Shown here piece after piece: positions 28,175 through 36,695 of a stretch of 64,000 bases of DNA (positions within the stretch are counted from its first letter, which is position 1; every line of letters begins with the position of its first letter). The position numbers and the translations under genes were made by a program. Source of the DNA: Dyella sp. S184 (GTDB lineage: Bacteria; Pseudomonadota; Gammaproteobacteria; Xanthomonadales; Rhodanobacteraceae); contig NZ_LMUE01000002.1 of assembly GCF_009766065.1 (NCBI RefSeq), forward strand, positions 618,514-682,513, given 5' to 3'. A model generated the notes under the pieces. The model was not told the origin of the DNA. It saw only the letters and a list, made by a program, of their open reading frames with translations, and ran no database searches.

Positions 28175-28999
28175 ATGCCATCCATCAGCTTCGAATTCTT
28201 CCCGCCTAAAACCGAAGAGCAGCGCGCGCAGCTTGATCGTGCCGCCCAAGCGTTGAAGGCGTATCAGCCGGAGTACGCCTCGGTCACCTTCGGTGCCGGT
28301 GGTTCGACGCTCAGCTACACCGGTGAAACCGTGGCACGGCTGCATGCGCAGCATGGCCTGAACGTGGCGCCGCATCTGTCCTGTGTGGGCGGTACCCGTG
28401 CCGAGCTGGGTGCACTGTTGGACGATTATCGCGTCGCCGGCTACCGGCGCATCGTCGCACTGCGTGGCGACCTGCCCTCGGGCATGGCCACGCCGGGCGA
28501 TTTTCGGTATGCGGCCGAACTGGTCAGCTTCATCCGCGAGCACAGCGGCGACCACTTCCACATCGAGGTGGCGGCTTACCCTGAAACCCATCCGCAAGCC
28601 GACGACGCGCTGCGTGACCTGCAGCACTTCAAGGCAAAGATCGATGCCGGCGCGAACGGCGCGATCACCCAGTATTTCTTCAACCCCGACGCGTACTTCC
28701 GCTTCATCGATGATGTGCGCAAACTCGGCGTGAACGTGCCGATCGTGCCGGGCATCATGCCGATCGCTAACTACAGCCAGCTGAAACGCTTCTCGGACAT
28801 GTGCGGTGCCGAAATTCCGCGCTGGATAGCCAAGCGCATGCAGGCCCACGGTGACGATGCCGAGTCGGTGCGCGCACTCGGCGCCGAAGTAGTGGCGCAA
28901 CTGTGCCGGCGCCTGCTCGATGGTGGTGCACCAGGCCTGCACTTCTACACGCTGAACCGCGCCAAGGCGACGCAACTGGTGCTGCAACAACTTTCCTGA
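28175..28999 (+). CDS. metF: 5,10-methylenetetrahydrofolate reductase
   Basis: Cytoplasmic FAD enzyme (274 aa) that reduces 5,10-methylene-THF to 5-methyl-THF, the methyl donor for methionine synthesis. It begins SISFEFFPPKT with the catalytic glutamate motif, then VTFGAGGST, ALRGDLP and QYFFNPDAYFRF, and it has a C-terminal HFYTLNRAK. ATG 28175 follows AAGGAAACT and gives the family's usual N terminus. A longer open frame to 27974 would run through the terminator and tandem repeat and is rejected. It sits next to ahcY and supports the same methyl cycle, but has its own leader. Confidence 0.95.
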   Translation: MPSISFEFFPPKTEEQRAQLDRAAQALKAYQPEYASVTFGAGGSTLSYTGETVARLHAQHGLNVAPHLSCVGGTRAELGALLDDYRVAGYRRIVALRGDLPSGMATPGDFRYAAELVSFIREHSGDHFHIEVAAYPETHPQADDALRDLQHFKAKIDAGANGAITQYFFNPDAYFRFIDDVRKLGVNVPIVPGIMPIANYSQLKRFSDMCGAEIPRWIAKRMQAHGDDAESVRALGAEVVAQLCRRLLDGGAPGLHFYTLNRAKATQLVLQQLS

Positions 29000-29026
29000 G
29001 CGGGCGGGCGGGTATGCTGGCGCAAT

Positions 29027-29626
29027 ATGCCCCGGTTAGCTGCCCTGCTGTGCCTCATCCTGCTCGCCTGGGCTGTACCTGCCATCGCGCAGAACCCGAT
29101 CCATCGCTGCATCGGCGCGGATGGCGGCCCCTTGTTCACGGATCAGCCCTGCGCGGCATTGCAGGGCACCGCCGTGAGCCCCGCATCCGCGGCCACGGCT
29201 GGCGGCAACGGCCAACTCACCGAGCCAGCACACCTGCTGTGCGCCGCCAGTCTCGGTGCATTGCGGCAGAGCGTAATCGATGCGTTCGCCAGCCGTGACG
29301 CAAACCGGATGGCCGGCCTGATGCTGTGGGGTGGTTACGGCCGCAGCGTGGCGATTGCGGATATCCGTTCGCTGAGTTCGCTGATGAAGCAGCCGCTGCT
29401 TGATCTCAGCCCGACTGACGATCCGGCGCATGCTGGCAGCGATCCGCCGGCACCAGGCAGCAGCAGTGCCGACCCGTTTGACCCAAACCCACCCGCTAGC
29501 GCACCAGCCGCCGGCAATCAGCTGGTGCTGCATACGGCCGGCATGGATGGCAGCGGCAGCCCGCATGAGCTGCGCTTCGACATCGTGCGCCGCGCCGGCT
29601 GCCTATGGCTGCGCAACGCGGATTGA
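29027..29626 (+). CDS. Hypothetical periplasmic protein (DUF4124-like N terminus)
   Basis: This 199-residue secreted protein is not a recognised enzyme. Residues 1-21 form a signal peptide (MPRLAALLCLILLAWAVPAIA). Mature residues 22-45 (I-H-R-C ... G-G-P-L-F-T-D-Q-P-C) look like the DUF4124 pattern of two cysteines bracketing a T-D-x-P-C segment. After that comes a helical region with M-A-G-L-M-L-W-G-G-Y-G, a low-complexity Pro/Ser/Asp linker (about 125-155) and a small C-terminal beta segment with a cysteine. It lies 27 bp after metF and 51 bp before ilvE. Confidence 0.7.
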   Translation: MPRLAALLCLILLAWAVPAIAQNPIHRCIGADGGPLFTDQPCAALQGTAVSPASAATAGGNGQLTEPAHLLCAASLGALRQSVIDAFASRDANRMAGLMLWGGYGRSVAIADIRSLSSLMKQPLLDLSPTDDPAHAGSDPPAPGSSSADPFDPNPPASAPAAGNQLVLHTAGMDGSGSPHELRFDIVRRAGCLWLRNAD

Positions 29627-29677
29627 CGCCACACAGACTTCCAGCAGTTATCATAGGCGGTCCCCAGGAGAACTGAC

Positions 29678-30595
29678 ATGGCGCAGCAATACCCCGAGTG
29701 GATCTGGCAGAACGGCCGCATCAAGCCGTGGGCCGAAGCGACCACGCACGTGATGTCGCACGCGCTGCATTACGGCTCGTCGGTATTCGAGGGTATCCGC
29801 AGCTACGCCACGCCGGACGGTGCGGCGATCTTCCGGCTCACCGACCACCTGAACCGGCTGTACCAGTCGGCCAAGATCTATGACATGGTGCTGCCGCACT
29901 CGGTCGATGAGCTGGCGGCAGCCTGCCGCGAAGTGATCAAGAAGAATGGGCTCGGCGCCGCCTATCTGCGCCCGGTCGCGTACCGTGGCCTGGGCGGTTT
30001 CGGGTTGTCCGCCGAGACGCCGATCGATGTTGCCGTAGCGGCATGGCCGATGGGCCCGTACCTAGGACCGGAGGCGCTCGAGAACGGCATCACCGCATGC
30101 GTGTCGAGCTGGCAGCGCTTCGCGCCCAATACCATCCCGGCTGGCGCCAAGGCCGGCGGCAACTACCTGTCCGGCCAATTGATCGCACGTGAAGCGCGCC
30201 GCCTCGGCTTCGGCGAAGGCATCGCGCTCGCATCCAGCGGCCTGCTCAGCGAGGGCGCCGGCGAGAACCTGTTCCTGGTGTTCGACGGTGTACTGCATAC
30301 CACTCCGGCCAGTGCCTCGATCCTCACCGGCATCACCCGCGATACGCTGAAGACGCTGGCACGCGAAGACGGCATCGAAGTGGTCGAGCGCGACCTGCCG
30401 CGCGAATATCTGTATCTGGCCGAAGAGATCCTGATGTGCGGGACTGCCGCTGAAGTCACCCCGATCCGCGAAGTCGATGGCAAGCAGATCGGCAACGGTA
30501 AAGCCGGCCGTGTAACGCGACGCCTGCAGGAGCTGTTCTTTGGCCTGTTCGACGGCCGCACCCACGACAAATGGGGCTGGCTGGAATCGGTCTGA
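29678..30595 (+). CDS. ilvE: Branched-chain amino acid aminotransferase
   Basis: PLP-dependent aminotransferase (305 aa, fold type IV) that makes Leu, Ile and Val from their keto acids with glutamate. Visible strings are HALHYGSSVFEGIR, the basic IPAGAKAGGNY with the PLP lysine (about 159), SGLLSEGAGENLF, and MCGTAAEVTPIREVDG. The ATG follows CCAGGAGAAC at good spacing, and the gene ends at a strong bidirectional terminator. It belongs to the IlvE branch by length and motifs. Confidence 0.95.
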   Translation: MAQQYPEWIWQNGRIKPWAEATTHVMSHALHYGSSVFEGIRSYATPDGAAIFRLTDHLNRLYQSAKIYDMVLPHSVDELAAACREVIKKNGLGAAYLRPVAYRGLGGFGLSAETPIDVAVAAWPMGPYLGPEALENGITACVSSWQRFAPNTIPAGAKAGGNYLSGQLIAREARRLGFGEGIALASSGLLSEGAGENLFLVFDGVLHTTPASASILTGITRDTLKTLAREDGIEVVERDLPREYLYLAEEILMCGTAAEVTPIREVDGKQIGNGKAGRVTRRLQELFFGLFDGRTHDKWGWLESV

Positions 30596-30601
30596 ATCAA
30601 G

Positions 30602-30648
30602 GACGTCCATAAAAAAGCCCCGTAATACGGGGCTTTTTTATGGACGTC
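30602..30648. terminator. Bidirectional intrinsic terminator between ilvE and histidine kinase gene
   Basis: An exceptionally long perfect inverted repeat: 23-bp arms (30602-30624 and 30626-30648) around a single central A. The core is a GCCCCGTA/TACGGGGC stem flanked by A6 on one side and T6 on the other, so it can terminate transcripts coming from either ilvE or the sensor kinase. The perfect outer 7 bp (GACGTCC) extends well beyond the usual hairpin. Confidence 0.92.
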
Positions 30649-30657
30649 GGATTCGCA

Positions 30658-31941
30658 TCATCCGAATACGATGCTGGCAATCGCGCCATTCGCATCGCTG
30701 CGTGGACGCATCGAAACATCCCAGCCATACAATTCGCACAAGCGTCGCACGATTGCCAGACCGAGACCGGCACCGCTGCCGCCAGCACCTTCACCACGCA
30801 CTCCACGCTGGAACAGGCGCTCAGCATCCTCCGGCTTGATCCCAGGACCGGTGTCGATGACTTCAATACGACCCTGCCCCACTTCGACTCGCACGCTGCC
30901 TTCGAGCGTGTACTTGATCGCATTGCCGATCAGGTTGGTCAACGCCACTGACAGCACCGAGGCCGGTGCGTTGATGTTGACCGGCTCGTTGACGGTCAGC
31001 TCAATCGTCAATGGCTTGCCGCGCATCTGCGGGCGCTGGCTTTCGATGACGTCAGCAGCGACCTTGCCGACCTCGGTGGTTTCACCGCGGGTCGGGCCTC
31101 GGCGTTCGGCGCGCGACAGCAGCAGCAGCGCCTCGATCAGCTCGGTGGCCTGTCGTGAGGCGCGCTCGATGCGCTTCAGCCGCTCGCTCAGTTTTTCGGT
31201 GAGATCGGGCGAGCCTTGCAGCAGTTCGGTGGTACTGGCGATCACCGCCAGCGGCGTGCGCAACTCGTGGCTGACGTCGGAATTGAACTCGCGATCGCGC
31301 TCGACCATCGCGGTGAGCCGTGCCGAATATTCGTCCAGTGCGTGCGCAAGCTCACCCACTTCGTCGTCGGCGAAATGCGGCGCCAGTGGCTCGGCCTTGC
31401 CAGCCTTGCGAAAACCGCGCAAGCGATTGGCCAGATCGCTGACCGGCTTGAGTACCTTGCGTGACAACCACATGCCAAGCGCCAGCGAAAGCAGCCCGAA
31501 CAGAAAGACCGCCCCTATCACGCTGAGCAACAGCTGCTGTTTGCCCAATTCATCGCGCGATATGTCGTAGCGCAGAAAACTGATTACGCCATCCTGCCGC
31601 CGCACAGCCAGCTTGTAGCGTTTGACATGGCCATCGGCATCGGTTTCGGTGATGTCGTGCACACCGGTCGCCAGCTGTTGCCAGTTCAGCGGCGCCTTGT
31701 AGATCGTGCGGTCACTCCATGTCCACGCCTTGACGATGTTGAAATGCGGGATTTGCGAAGGGTCGGCGCGAACCTGCGCATTGAGGTTGTCGACCTCATC
31801 CTGCAGGCTCGCCGTGACCAGCTGATCCTCAACCTTGGTGCGAATGTTCAACGCAGCCACGGCAAACAACGCGCTGAGGCCGAAACCGAACAGCGCGAAA
31901 GAGACGATCAATCGAAACCGAAGCTTACGCCTGGACTGCAT
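30658..31941 (-). CDS. Two-component sensor histidine kinase
   Basis: Membrane sensor kinase (427 aa from ATG 31941). The order is a TM helix (about 10-30), a periplasmic domain (about 31-140, with a W-T-W-S-D region), a second TM (about 142-165), HAMP linker, HisKA with H in NSDVSHELRTP, and HATPase with NLIGNAIKYT, DTGPGIKPEDA and GSGAGLGLAI. The start at 31941 overlaps the end of the regulator gene by 17 bp, so the two are coupled. It resembles the PhoQ/QseC-like class, but the signal cannot be told. Its 3' end abuts the bidirectional terminator. Confidence 0.9.
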   Translation of the reverse strand: MQSRRKLRFRLIVSFALFGFGLSALFAVAALNIRTKVEDQLVTASLQDEVDNLNAQVRADPSQIPHFNIVKAWTWSDRTIYKAPLNWQQLATGVHDITETDADGHVKRYKLAVRRQDGVISFLRYDISRDELGKQQLLLSVIGAVFLFGLLSLALGMWLSRKVLKPVSDLANRLRGFRKAGKAEPLAPHFADDEVGELAHALDEYSARLTAMVERDREFNSDVSHELRTPLAVIASTTELLQGSPDLTEKLSERLKRIERASRQATELIEALLLLSRAERRGPTRGETTEVGKVAADVIESQRPQMRGKPLTIELTVNEPVNINAPASVLSVALTNLIGNAIKYTLEGSVRVEVGQGRIEVIDTGPGIKPEDAERLFQRGVRGEGAGGSGAGLGLAIVRRLCELYGWDVSMRPRSDANGAIASIVFG

Positions 31942-32611
31942 CCGGCTCGACCATTCGATAGCCAATGCCATGCCGCGTATGGATCAGCGGCTTCTCGAAC
32001 GGTTTGTCGATGGCCGCGCGCAGGCCGTGAATATGCACGCGCAGCGAATCGCTGTCGGGCAGCTCTTCGCCCCATACACGCTGCTCCAGATCCTGCCGCG
32101 TGACCACCGACGGGCTTGCTTCCATCAGTGCCTGCAGCAGCTTCAGGCCGATCGGGTTCAACTGGATCGACTTGCCCTCGCGATTCACCGTGAGCGTATC
32201 CAGATTGAAGGTGAGGTCGGCCACCTTCAACACGCGGCTCTGCGGACCCTTGCCGCGGCGCGCCAGCACTTCCAGCCGTGCGGACAATTCCTGCAGCGCG
32301 AACGGCTTGGTCATGTAGTCGTCGGCGCCGGATTCGAAGCCGGTCAGCTTCTGCTCCAGCGCATCGCGCGCGGTCAGCATCAGGATAGGCGTCTGCTTGT
32401 GCGCCTCGTGACGCAGCTTGCGCGCCACTTCCAGACCATCCATGCCCGGCAACGTGAGATCCAGCACGATTACGTCGAAATCATGCACCACGGCCAGATG
32501 CAGGCCAGTGACGCCATCGCCGGCGAAATCCACCACGTGGCCACGATCTTCCAGATAGTCGCCGATATTGGTCGCGATATCGCTATTGTCTTCAATCACC
32601 AGAACGCGCAT
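31925..32611 (-). CDS. OmpR-family response regulator
   Basis: DNA-binding regulator (228 aa) for the adjacent sensor kinase. Receiver domain 1-120: acidic pocket IEDNSD at about 6-11, phosphorylated D51 in VLDLTLPGMDG, T/S near LMLTARD and lysine at MTKPF. Residues 130-225 form the winged-helix with SIQLNPIGLKLL, VVTRQDLEQRVWG and the terminal VHIHGLRAAIDKPF. The gene is transcribed leftward from a short promoter region containing an 11-bp-spaced AAGCTT repeat, a possible self-regulation box. It overlaps the kinase gene by 17 bp. Confidence 0.93.
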   Translation of the reverse strand: MRVLVIEDNSDIATNIGDYLEDRGHVVDFAGDGVTGLHLAVVHDFDVIVLDLTLPGMDGLEVARKLRHEAHKQTPILMLTARDALEQKLTGFESGADDYMTKPFALQELSARLEVLARRGKGPQSRVLKVADLTFNLDTLTVNREGKSIQLNPIGLKLLQALMEASPSVVTRQDLEQRVWGEELPDSDSLRVHIHGLRAAIDKPFEKPLIHTRHGIGYRMVEPDAVQA

Positions 32612-32653
32612 GTGTTACTCCTGCGCAGCCGACACACGGGACGGCTGAGGGTG

Positions 32654-32672
32654 CAAGCTTAACAAAAGCTTG
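32654..32672 (-). promoter_or_regulatory. Candidate response-regulator operator (AAGCTT repeat)
   Basis: CAAGCTT-AACAA-AAGCTTG lies 43 bp upstream of the response-regulator start. The two AAGCTT units (32655-32660 and 32666-32671) repeat at 11 bp, the spacing at which OmpR/PhoB-type dimers bind. The site is also palindromic. It is a plausible self-regulatory box of the adjacent two-component system; no experiment is implied. Confidence 0.4.
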
Positions 32673-32726
32673 TGTGAACGAAGCGCGCCGCTTGCGACGC
32701 AAAGCTGAACGCGCCTTCGTGCGGGC

Positions 32727-32773
32727 AATAAAAAGGCCCAGATGGGCGACTCGCCGTCGCCACACCTGGGCCC
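32727..32773 (-). terminator. Rho-independent terminator downstream of the M56 peptidase gene
   Basis: On the minus strand GGCCCAG (from 32772-32766) pairs with CTGGGCC (32741-32735) around a loop with its own GGCGA/TCGCC stem, followed by a T5-A-TT run. It lies about 205 bp after the M56 gene end and upstream of the two-component operon, isolating the two units. Confidence 0.7.
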
Positions 32774-32977
32774 AAGCTACTGCCCCGATACCATCATCTG
32801 CCGTCACCCGCCCTCAGCGGTTGGAGTGCCATGCAAAAACAGTGTCATCTTTATAGGGGGTCCCGGGTTACGGTGCAGTTAACCGGTACTCACTTCGCCG
32901 TTAAACGTGCCGTGCAGTTCCACACCACCATCACGATGAGATATCGACGATATCAACTCAAGACCGTGCCCATGGAA
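32774..32977. other. Gap with no supported gene (M56 3' flank)
   Basis: Nothing convincing was found here. On the minus strand the M56 reading frame continues in frame past its TGA (32978-32980) for about 32 codons with coding-like composition, ending at a TAA near 32880, so this could be a remnant of a longer C terminus or chance. The remaining 100 bases hold an AT-poor stretch and the approach to the terminator. Confidence 0.4.
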
Positions 32978-34693
32978 TCAACCACCCGCACGCGCATCAT
33001 CCGGTTCACGACAGATATGCGTTCCCGTGACGATCTGACAGCTGGCCCGAGCCCGGATTTTCTGATCGGCCTGCGAATGAGATGTCACATTTCCGCTGCG
33101 CCCCGTATTCAACGTGAAAGCCAGCGTCTGACGATATCGTTGTGAAGTTGCGCCCGTTTCCGGCAATGCATACTTCCATGCACGCATCGCGTCGATCGCC
33201 GCCTGGTCGAACACACCCGCAGGCTGGGCACTGATGACACGCGGATCCCGCACGCCACCACCGGCAGACAAGCCAAACTCGATCACCACTTGTCCTTCCA
33301 CACCTTGCACAAGCGCTGCATGCGGATAGACCGGCTGGCGAATCTGAATTGGTGTCGGCGCCAGCGCCCTGGATGAAGCAGCGGGAACAGCCGGCTCGGC
33401 CACAACCACTATCGGCTCGTCATGACGAACCGGCGCCAGATCAGCAACCCGCAACGAAGCCACCTGCGGCAGCATCACACCAGTCGATTCAACCGGCAAC
33501 ACAGCGACACCCGGGTCGTCGGTATGGTCCGGCACCCGCGCCGCACTCTTGATCGGCCGCAGTGCCTCGACATGCCTCAAGGCCAGATCGGCCGGGTGCC
33601 ACGGCACATCAGCCAACGCCAACGGCAATATCGATGGAATCCACACCGACTGCAGTTGTGCGATCGCGCCCGTCAGGTTTTGCTGCAGATGGTTCTGCTT
33701 CCATTCGAGTCGCAACGTGAGCGCCACCAGCGCAGCACCGAGCAACACCGCCACAAAGCGGGCCGGCGTGCGCAGCAATGCACCTTCACGCTCCGGCGTG
33801 ATCATCTGCTGCACGCGATCCAGCAGCACACCACCACTGGCCGCCAGCAGCAACGAGCCATGCCGTTCACGCAATTCACCGAGCTCGGCCAACGCCGTTA
33901 CGAAGGCATGCCGGCTGCCGCCACTGATTGAAAGCGCCAGTTCGTCGCAGCAGATCTCGCGCTCATTGCGCACATCGCGCGAAATCCAGTGCACCACCGG
34001 ATGATAGAAACACAGCGTCTCGAGAACGACCTGGAATAGGTTGGCGAGCGGATCCCAGCGCCGCAAATGCGCCAACTCGTGGGCAAGGATCAGTTCGATC
34101 TGTGTCGCCGGGAAATTGCACACCACCGCCATCGGCAGCAGGATTACCGGCCGCATCCAGCCAACCACGGCCGGTGCGGCAATGACCTTGCTGCACAGTA
34201 CGGTGACGCGTCGACGCAAACCGAAACGATCAGCCATCGCGACGACTTGATCCTGCCATTCCGGGATCAGCCCGGCCATCCGCACGAGGGCCTTCAGTCC
34301 GCGCCATTGTCGCCATGCCCGCAGTGACAACAGCAACACACCGAGTGACCACGTCAACACGAGCCAGGGCAAAAGTGCGTCCAGATCGGCATCCCATGCC
34401 CAGGTCGTCGCAACGGCTGCCGCACCGTAACCCGTCGTTACCGGAGCCACCAGCCCAGCGTCTGCCGGTATTACCTGTGGCAGTGCTTCCAGCAACCGCC
34501 ACAGGGTCAGCAAAGGACACAGGGCAAGCGCCACCAGGATGGCCATGCCAAATCGGTAACGCGCCTCGCCACGAGGCAGCACCGCACGCGCCACCGCATA
34601 CAGCAATCCCAGCAATACCCCCTGCCAGACAAAATGCAGCAATACCCAGCCGACCACCCGGACACTCGCAAGCACCACCGGCAATACGTCCAT
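32978..34693 (-). CDS. M56 (BlaR1/MecR1-like) membrane metallopeptidase with C-terminal TonB domain
   Basis: Membrane zinc peptidase (571 aa) of the BlaR1/MecR1 family. Three to four TM helices are visible in residues 8-130, the zinc motif HELAH sits at 205-209 (LAHELAHLRRWD), with a following E-R-E-x-C-C-D-E segment, and another hydrophobic segment lies near 310-325. Residues about 440-530 form a TonB-like C-terminal domain (PVYPHAALVQGVEGQVV...DAAI-type) in place of the penicillin-binding sensor domain. The start overlaps the BlaI stop by 1 bp. In BlaR/BlaI systems the peptidase inactivates its repressor; here the sensing part differs, so the signal is unknown. A tail after the TonB domain carries a Cys-x(n)-TGTHIC pattern common in secreted Xanthomonadales proteins. 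Confidence 0.88.
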   Translation of the reverse strand: MDVLPVVLASVRVVGWVLLHFVWQGVLLGLLYAVARAVLPRGEARYRFGMAILVALALCPLLTLWRLLEALPQVIPADAGLVAPVTTGYGAAAVATTWAWDADLDALLPWLVLTWSLGVLLLSLRAWRQWRGLKALVRMAGLIPEWQDQVVAMADRFGLRRRVTVLCSKVIAAPAVVGWMRPVILLPMAVVCNFPATQIELILAHELAHLRRWDPLANLFQVVLETLCFYHPVVHWISRDVRNEREICCDELALSISGGSRHAFVTALAELGELRERHGSLLLAASGGVLLDRVQQMITPEREGALLRTPARFVAVLLGAALVALTLRLEWKQNHLQQNLTGAIAQLQSVWIPSILPLALADVPWHPADLALRHVEALRPIKSAARVPDHTDDPGVAVLPVESTGVMLPQVASLRVADLAPVRHDEPIVVVAEPAVPAASSRALAPTPIQIRQPVYPHAALVQGVEGQVVIEFGLSAGGGVRDPRVISAQPAGVFDQAAIDAMRAWKYALPETGATSQRYRQTLAFTLNTGRSGNVTSHSQADQKIRARASCQIVTGTHICREPDDARAGG

Positions 34694-35088
34694 CAGGATG
34701 CGTCCTTGTCAAGCTTGTTCAACAGGGCGCGGATCGCGCGCAACTCCTCGCGGCTGGCATGCTGGCTGCCGAGCGCATGCAGTACCAGTTGCGAAGATGA
34801 GCCGTCGAACACCCGCTGTACCAGATCAAGCAGAAACCGTTTCTGGGTGCGCTCCTTGCTCACCGTTGGCCGGTAAACATGTGCACGCTGTGCATCGTCA
34901 CGCTCAACCAGCCCCTTGGCGTGCATCAACTGCATCAATTTCAGCGTCGTGGTGTAACCGGTGCTGTCACTGGGACGGAGTACATCGTGCACTTCACGTA
35001 CGGTGCATCCATCACGCAGCCAAAGGACGTGGAGAATCTCCAGCTCCGCCCCGGTCGGCTTCGGATCATTGTCTGGTGGCAGTTTCAT
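34693..35088 (-). CDS. BlaI/MecI/CopY-family transcriptional repressor
   Basis: A 131-residue winged-helix repressor. The DNA-binding part (about 10-75) includes TGAELEILHVLW, CTVREVHDVL and TGYTTTLKLMQLMHAKGLV, the BlaI pattern; the C-terminal half forms the dimerisation helix. It is the first gene of the pair with the M56 peptidase, whose ATG shares one base with this stop codon. No target beta-lactamase gene lies nearby, so it probably regulates its own operon and unknown targets. No clear TACA/TGTA operator was identified upstream. Confidence 0.9.
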   Translation of the reverse strand: MKLPPDNDPKPTGAELEILHVLWLRDGCTVREVHDVLRPSDSTGYTTTLKLMQLMHAKGLVERDDAQRAHVYRPTVSKERTQKRFLLDLVQRVFDGSSSQLVLHALGSQHASREELRAIRALLNKLDKDAS

Positions 35089-35144
35089 ATCAAATCCTCA
35101 CTCGAGGCCAGGCACGCATTTCTGCCGTTCTTGGCATTATGCGG

Positions 35145-35651
35145 CTAGTGCCCGCTATGAGGAGAGAGAGAACTGCCCGAAGGCTGATTTGACTGCAGCA
35201 GCTGGTGTTGAAAGTCCTGTGCATTACGCTGCTCCAACTCGATTTCGCGATAGGTGCGGCAGGTCGTCCTCGGTATGTGGGAACCTATCGGCTCCACTGA
35301 CTCGCATACCAGCCGCTTGTCGTCACGGCGCGTCAGGATCGCGTTGACCGCTTCCTGATCGTTGAACAGCTGGACTTTGCTGCTCTGATCCATCTGCGCA
35401 ACAGTCCCGTACTTGTCGAACAGCGATTGCATTTCGGTGAAGTTCGTCTCGAGCTTGTCGCGCTCACCTTGTTGCACGAATTCATAGCGCCCGCCAGGTT
35501 GCATCTGTTGATGCACGGCCGCAACCACGGCAGTAAAGTCACCCTTGTTCTCGGCCTTCACAATGACTTCCGTCTTGTAGGCGTAAACAGCACTCGCCTG
35601 CAGCAGCGCCACGCCCACAACCGCACTCACCAGCCAGAACTTCTGTTTCAT
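35145..35651 (-). CDS. Hypothetical secreted protein
   Basis: A 168-residue protein with a signal peptide (MKQKFWLVSAVVGVALLQASAVYA). The mature part has a conserved-looking core (KAENKGDFTAVVAAVHQQMQ, then MQSLFDKYGTVAQMD) and a cysteine pair (VCESVEP...TTCRTYREIE) flanking a G-S-H-I-P-R segment, a motif that recurs in many Xanthomonadales exported proteins. The last 25 residues are Gln/Ser-rich. It lies 56 bp upstream of blaI on the same strand and may be co-transcribed with it. Function is unknown. Confidence 0.75.
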   Translation of the reverse strand: MKQKFWLVSAVVGVALLQASAVYAYKTEVIVKAENKGDFTAVVAAVHQQMQPGGRYEFVQQGERDKLETNFTEMQSLFDKYGTVAQMDQSSKVQLFNDQEAVNAILTRRDDKRLVCESVEPIGSHIPRTTCRTYREIELEQRNAQDFQHQLLQSNQPSGSSLSPHSGH

Positions 35652-35761
35652 GCCCCACTCTCCCCAGACCAGGCCGCGCTCCTAAGGAACACCCCACACC
35701 CGATCATCCTGCAATGGATGCTAGGTCAGCCTGCCAAGCCCTGTCAACGAAGATGTTCGTA

Positions 35762-36685
35762 CTAAACGCTTCGTAATGTACTCCGGCGCATGCGTGCGCC
35801 CCGCACCGTGTCACCCGCCTGTGCAAGCAACAGGTCCATGATCGCACCAGCCACATCGACGCCAGTGGCGGCCTCGATACCCTCCAAACCGGGCGAGGAG
35901 TTCACCTCGAGCAGCAGCGGCCCGCGGTTTGAGCGCAGCAAATCGACACCGGCGATACCCAGCCCCAGCGCCCCTGCCGCACGTATCGCGATACGCTTTT
36001 CCTCAGCGCTCAGCGTCGCGGCCATCGCTGTGCCGCCGCGATGCAGGTTGGCGCGGAACTCGCCCGGGCTGGCATCGCGCTGCATGGCCGCCACCACTTT
36101 CTTGCCGACCACGAAACAACGCAGGTCGCTACCCTTCGCCTCGGCGATGAACTCCTGCACCAGGAAGTTCGCGTACAGGCCACGGAACGCCTCGATCACG
36201 CTCTGTGACGCGCTGCGCTTCTCGGCCAGCACCACGCCGGTGCCCTGGCTGCCTTCGTTGAGCTTGATCACGTGCGGCGGATCGCCCAGCAGGGCCAGCA
36301 CGTCGGCGGTGTCGTCCGGGTTGTCGCCGAACACCGTGATCGGCATGTCGATGCCTTGAGCCGCGAGTATCTGCAGGCAACGCAGCTTGTCGCGCGCGCG
36401 CAGCACGGCATCGGAGGGATTGGGCGTGTACACACCCATCATTTCCAGCTGACGCAACACGGCAGTGCCATAGAACGTGCTGGTGGTGCCGATGCGCGGG
36501 ATCACCGCATCGATGTCGCGCACCTCTCTCCCCTTGTAGCGGATCGCCACGGCGCCCGGCGCGATGCGTACATAGCAGCGCAAGGGGTCGAGCACGCGCA
36601 CCACGTGGCCACGCTCGCGCCCCGCCTCGACAAGCCGCTTGGTCGAATACAGGCGCGTGTTGCGCGAGAGGATCGCAATTTTCAT
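35762..36685 (-). CDS. rimK: RimK-type ATP-grasp glutamate ligase (30S ribosomal protein S6 modification)
   Basis: ATP-grasp enzyme (307 aa) of the RimK group, which adds glutamates to the C terminus of ribosomal protein S6. Visible motifs are KIAILSRN at the N terminus, [27 protein letters not shown] (P-loop-like), [14 protein letters not shown] and [15 protein letters not shown] with the metal-binding residues. The start at 36685 gives the standard M-K-I-A-I-L beginning. The gene 10 bp upstream encodes a RimB-like retropepsin, as in rimABK clusters, supporting a role in ribosome tuning. It could have other ligase substrates. Confidence 0.9.
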   Translation of the reverse strand: MKIAILSRNTRLYSTKRLVEAGRERGHVVRVLDPLRCYVRIAPGAVAIRYKGREVRDIDAVIPRIGTTSTFYGTAVLRQLEMMGVYTPNPSDAVLRARDKLRCLQILAAQGIDMPITVFGDNPDDTADVLALLGDPPHVIKLNEGSQGTGVVLAEKRSASQSVIEAFRGLYANFLVQEFIAEAKGSDLRCFVVGKKVVAAMQRDASPGEFRANLHRGGTAMAATLSAEEKRIAIRAAGALGLGIAGVDLLRSNRGPLLLEVNSSPGLEGIEAATGVDVAGAIMDLLLAQAGDTVRGARMRRSTLRSV

Positions 36686-36695
36686 ACAAGGGCCG

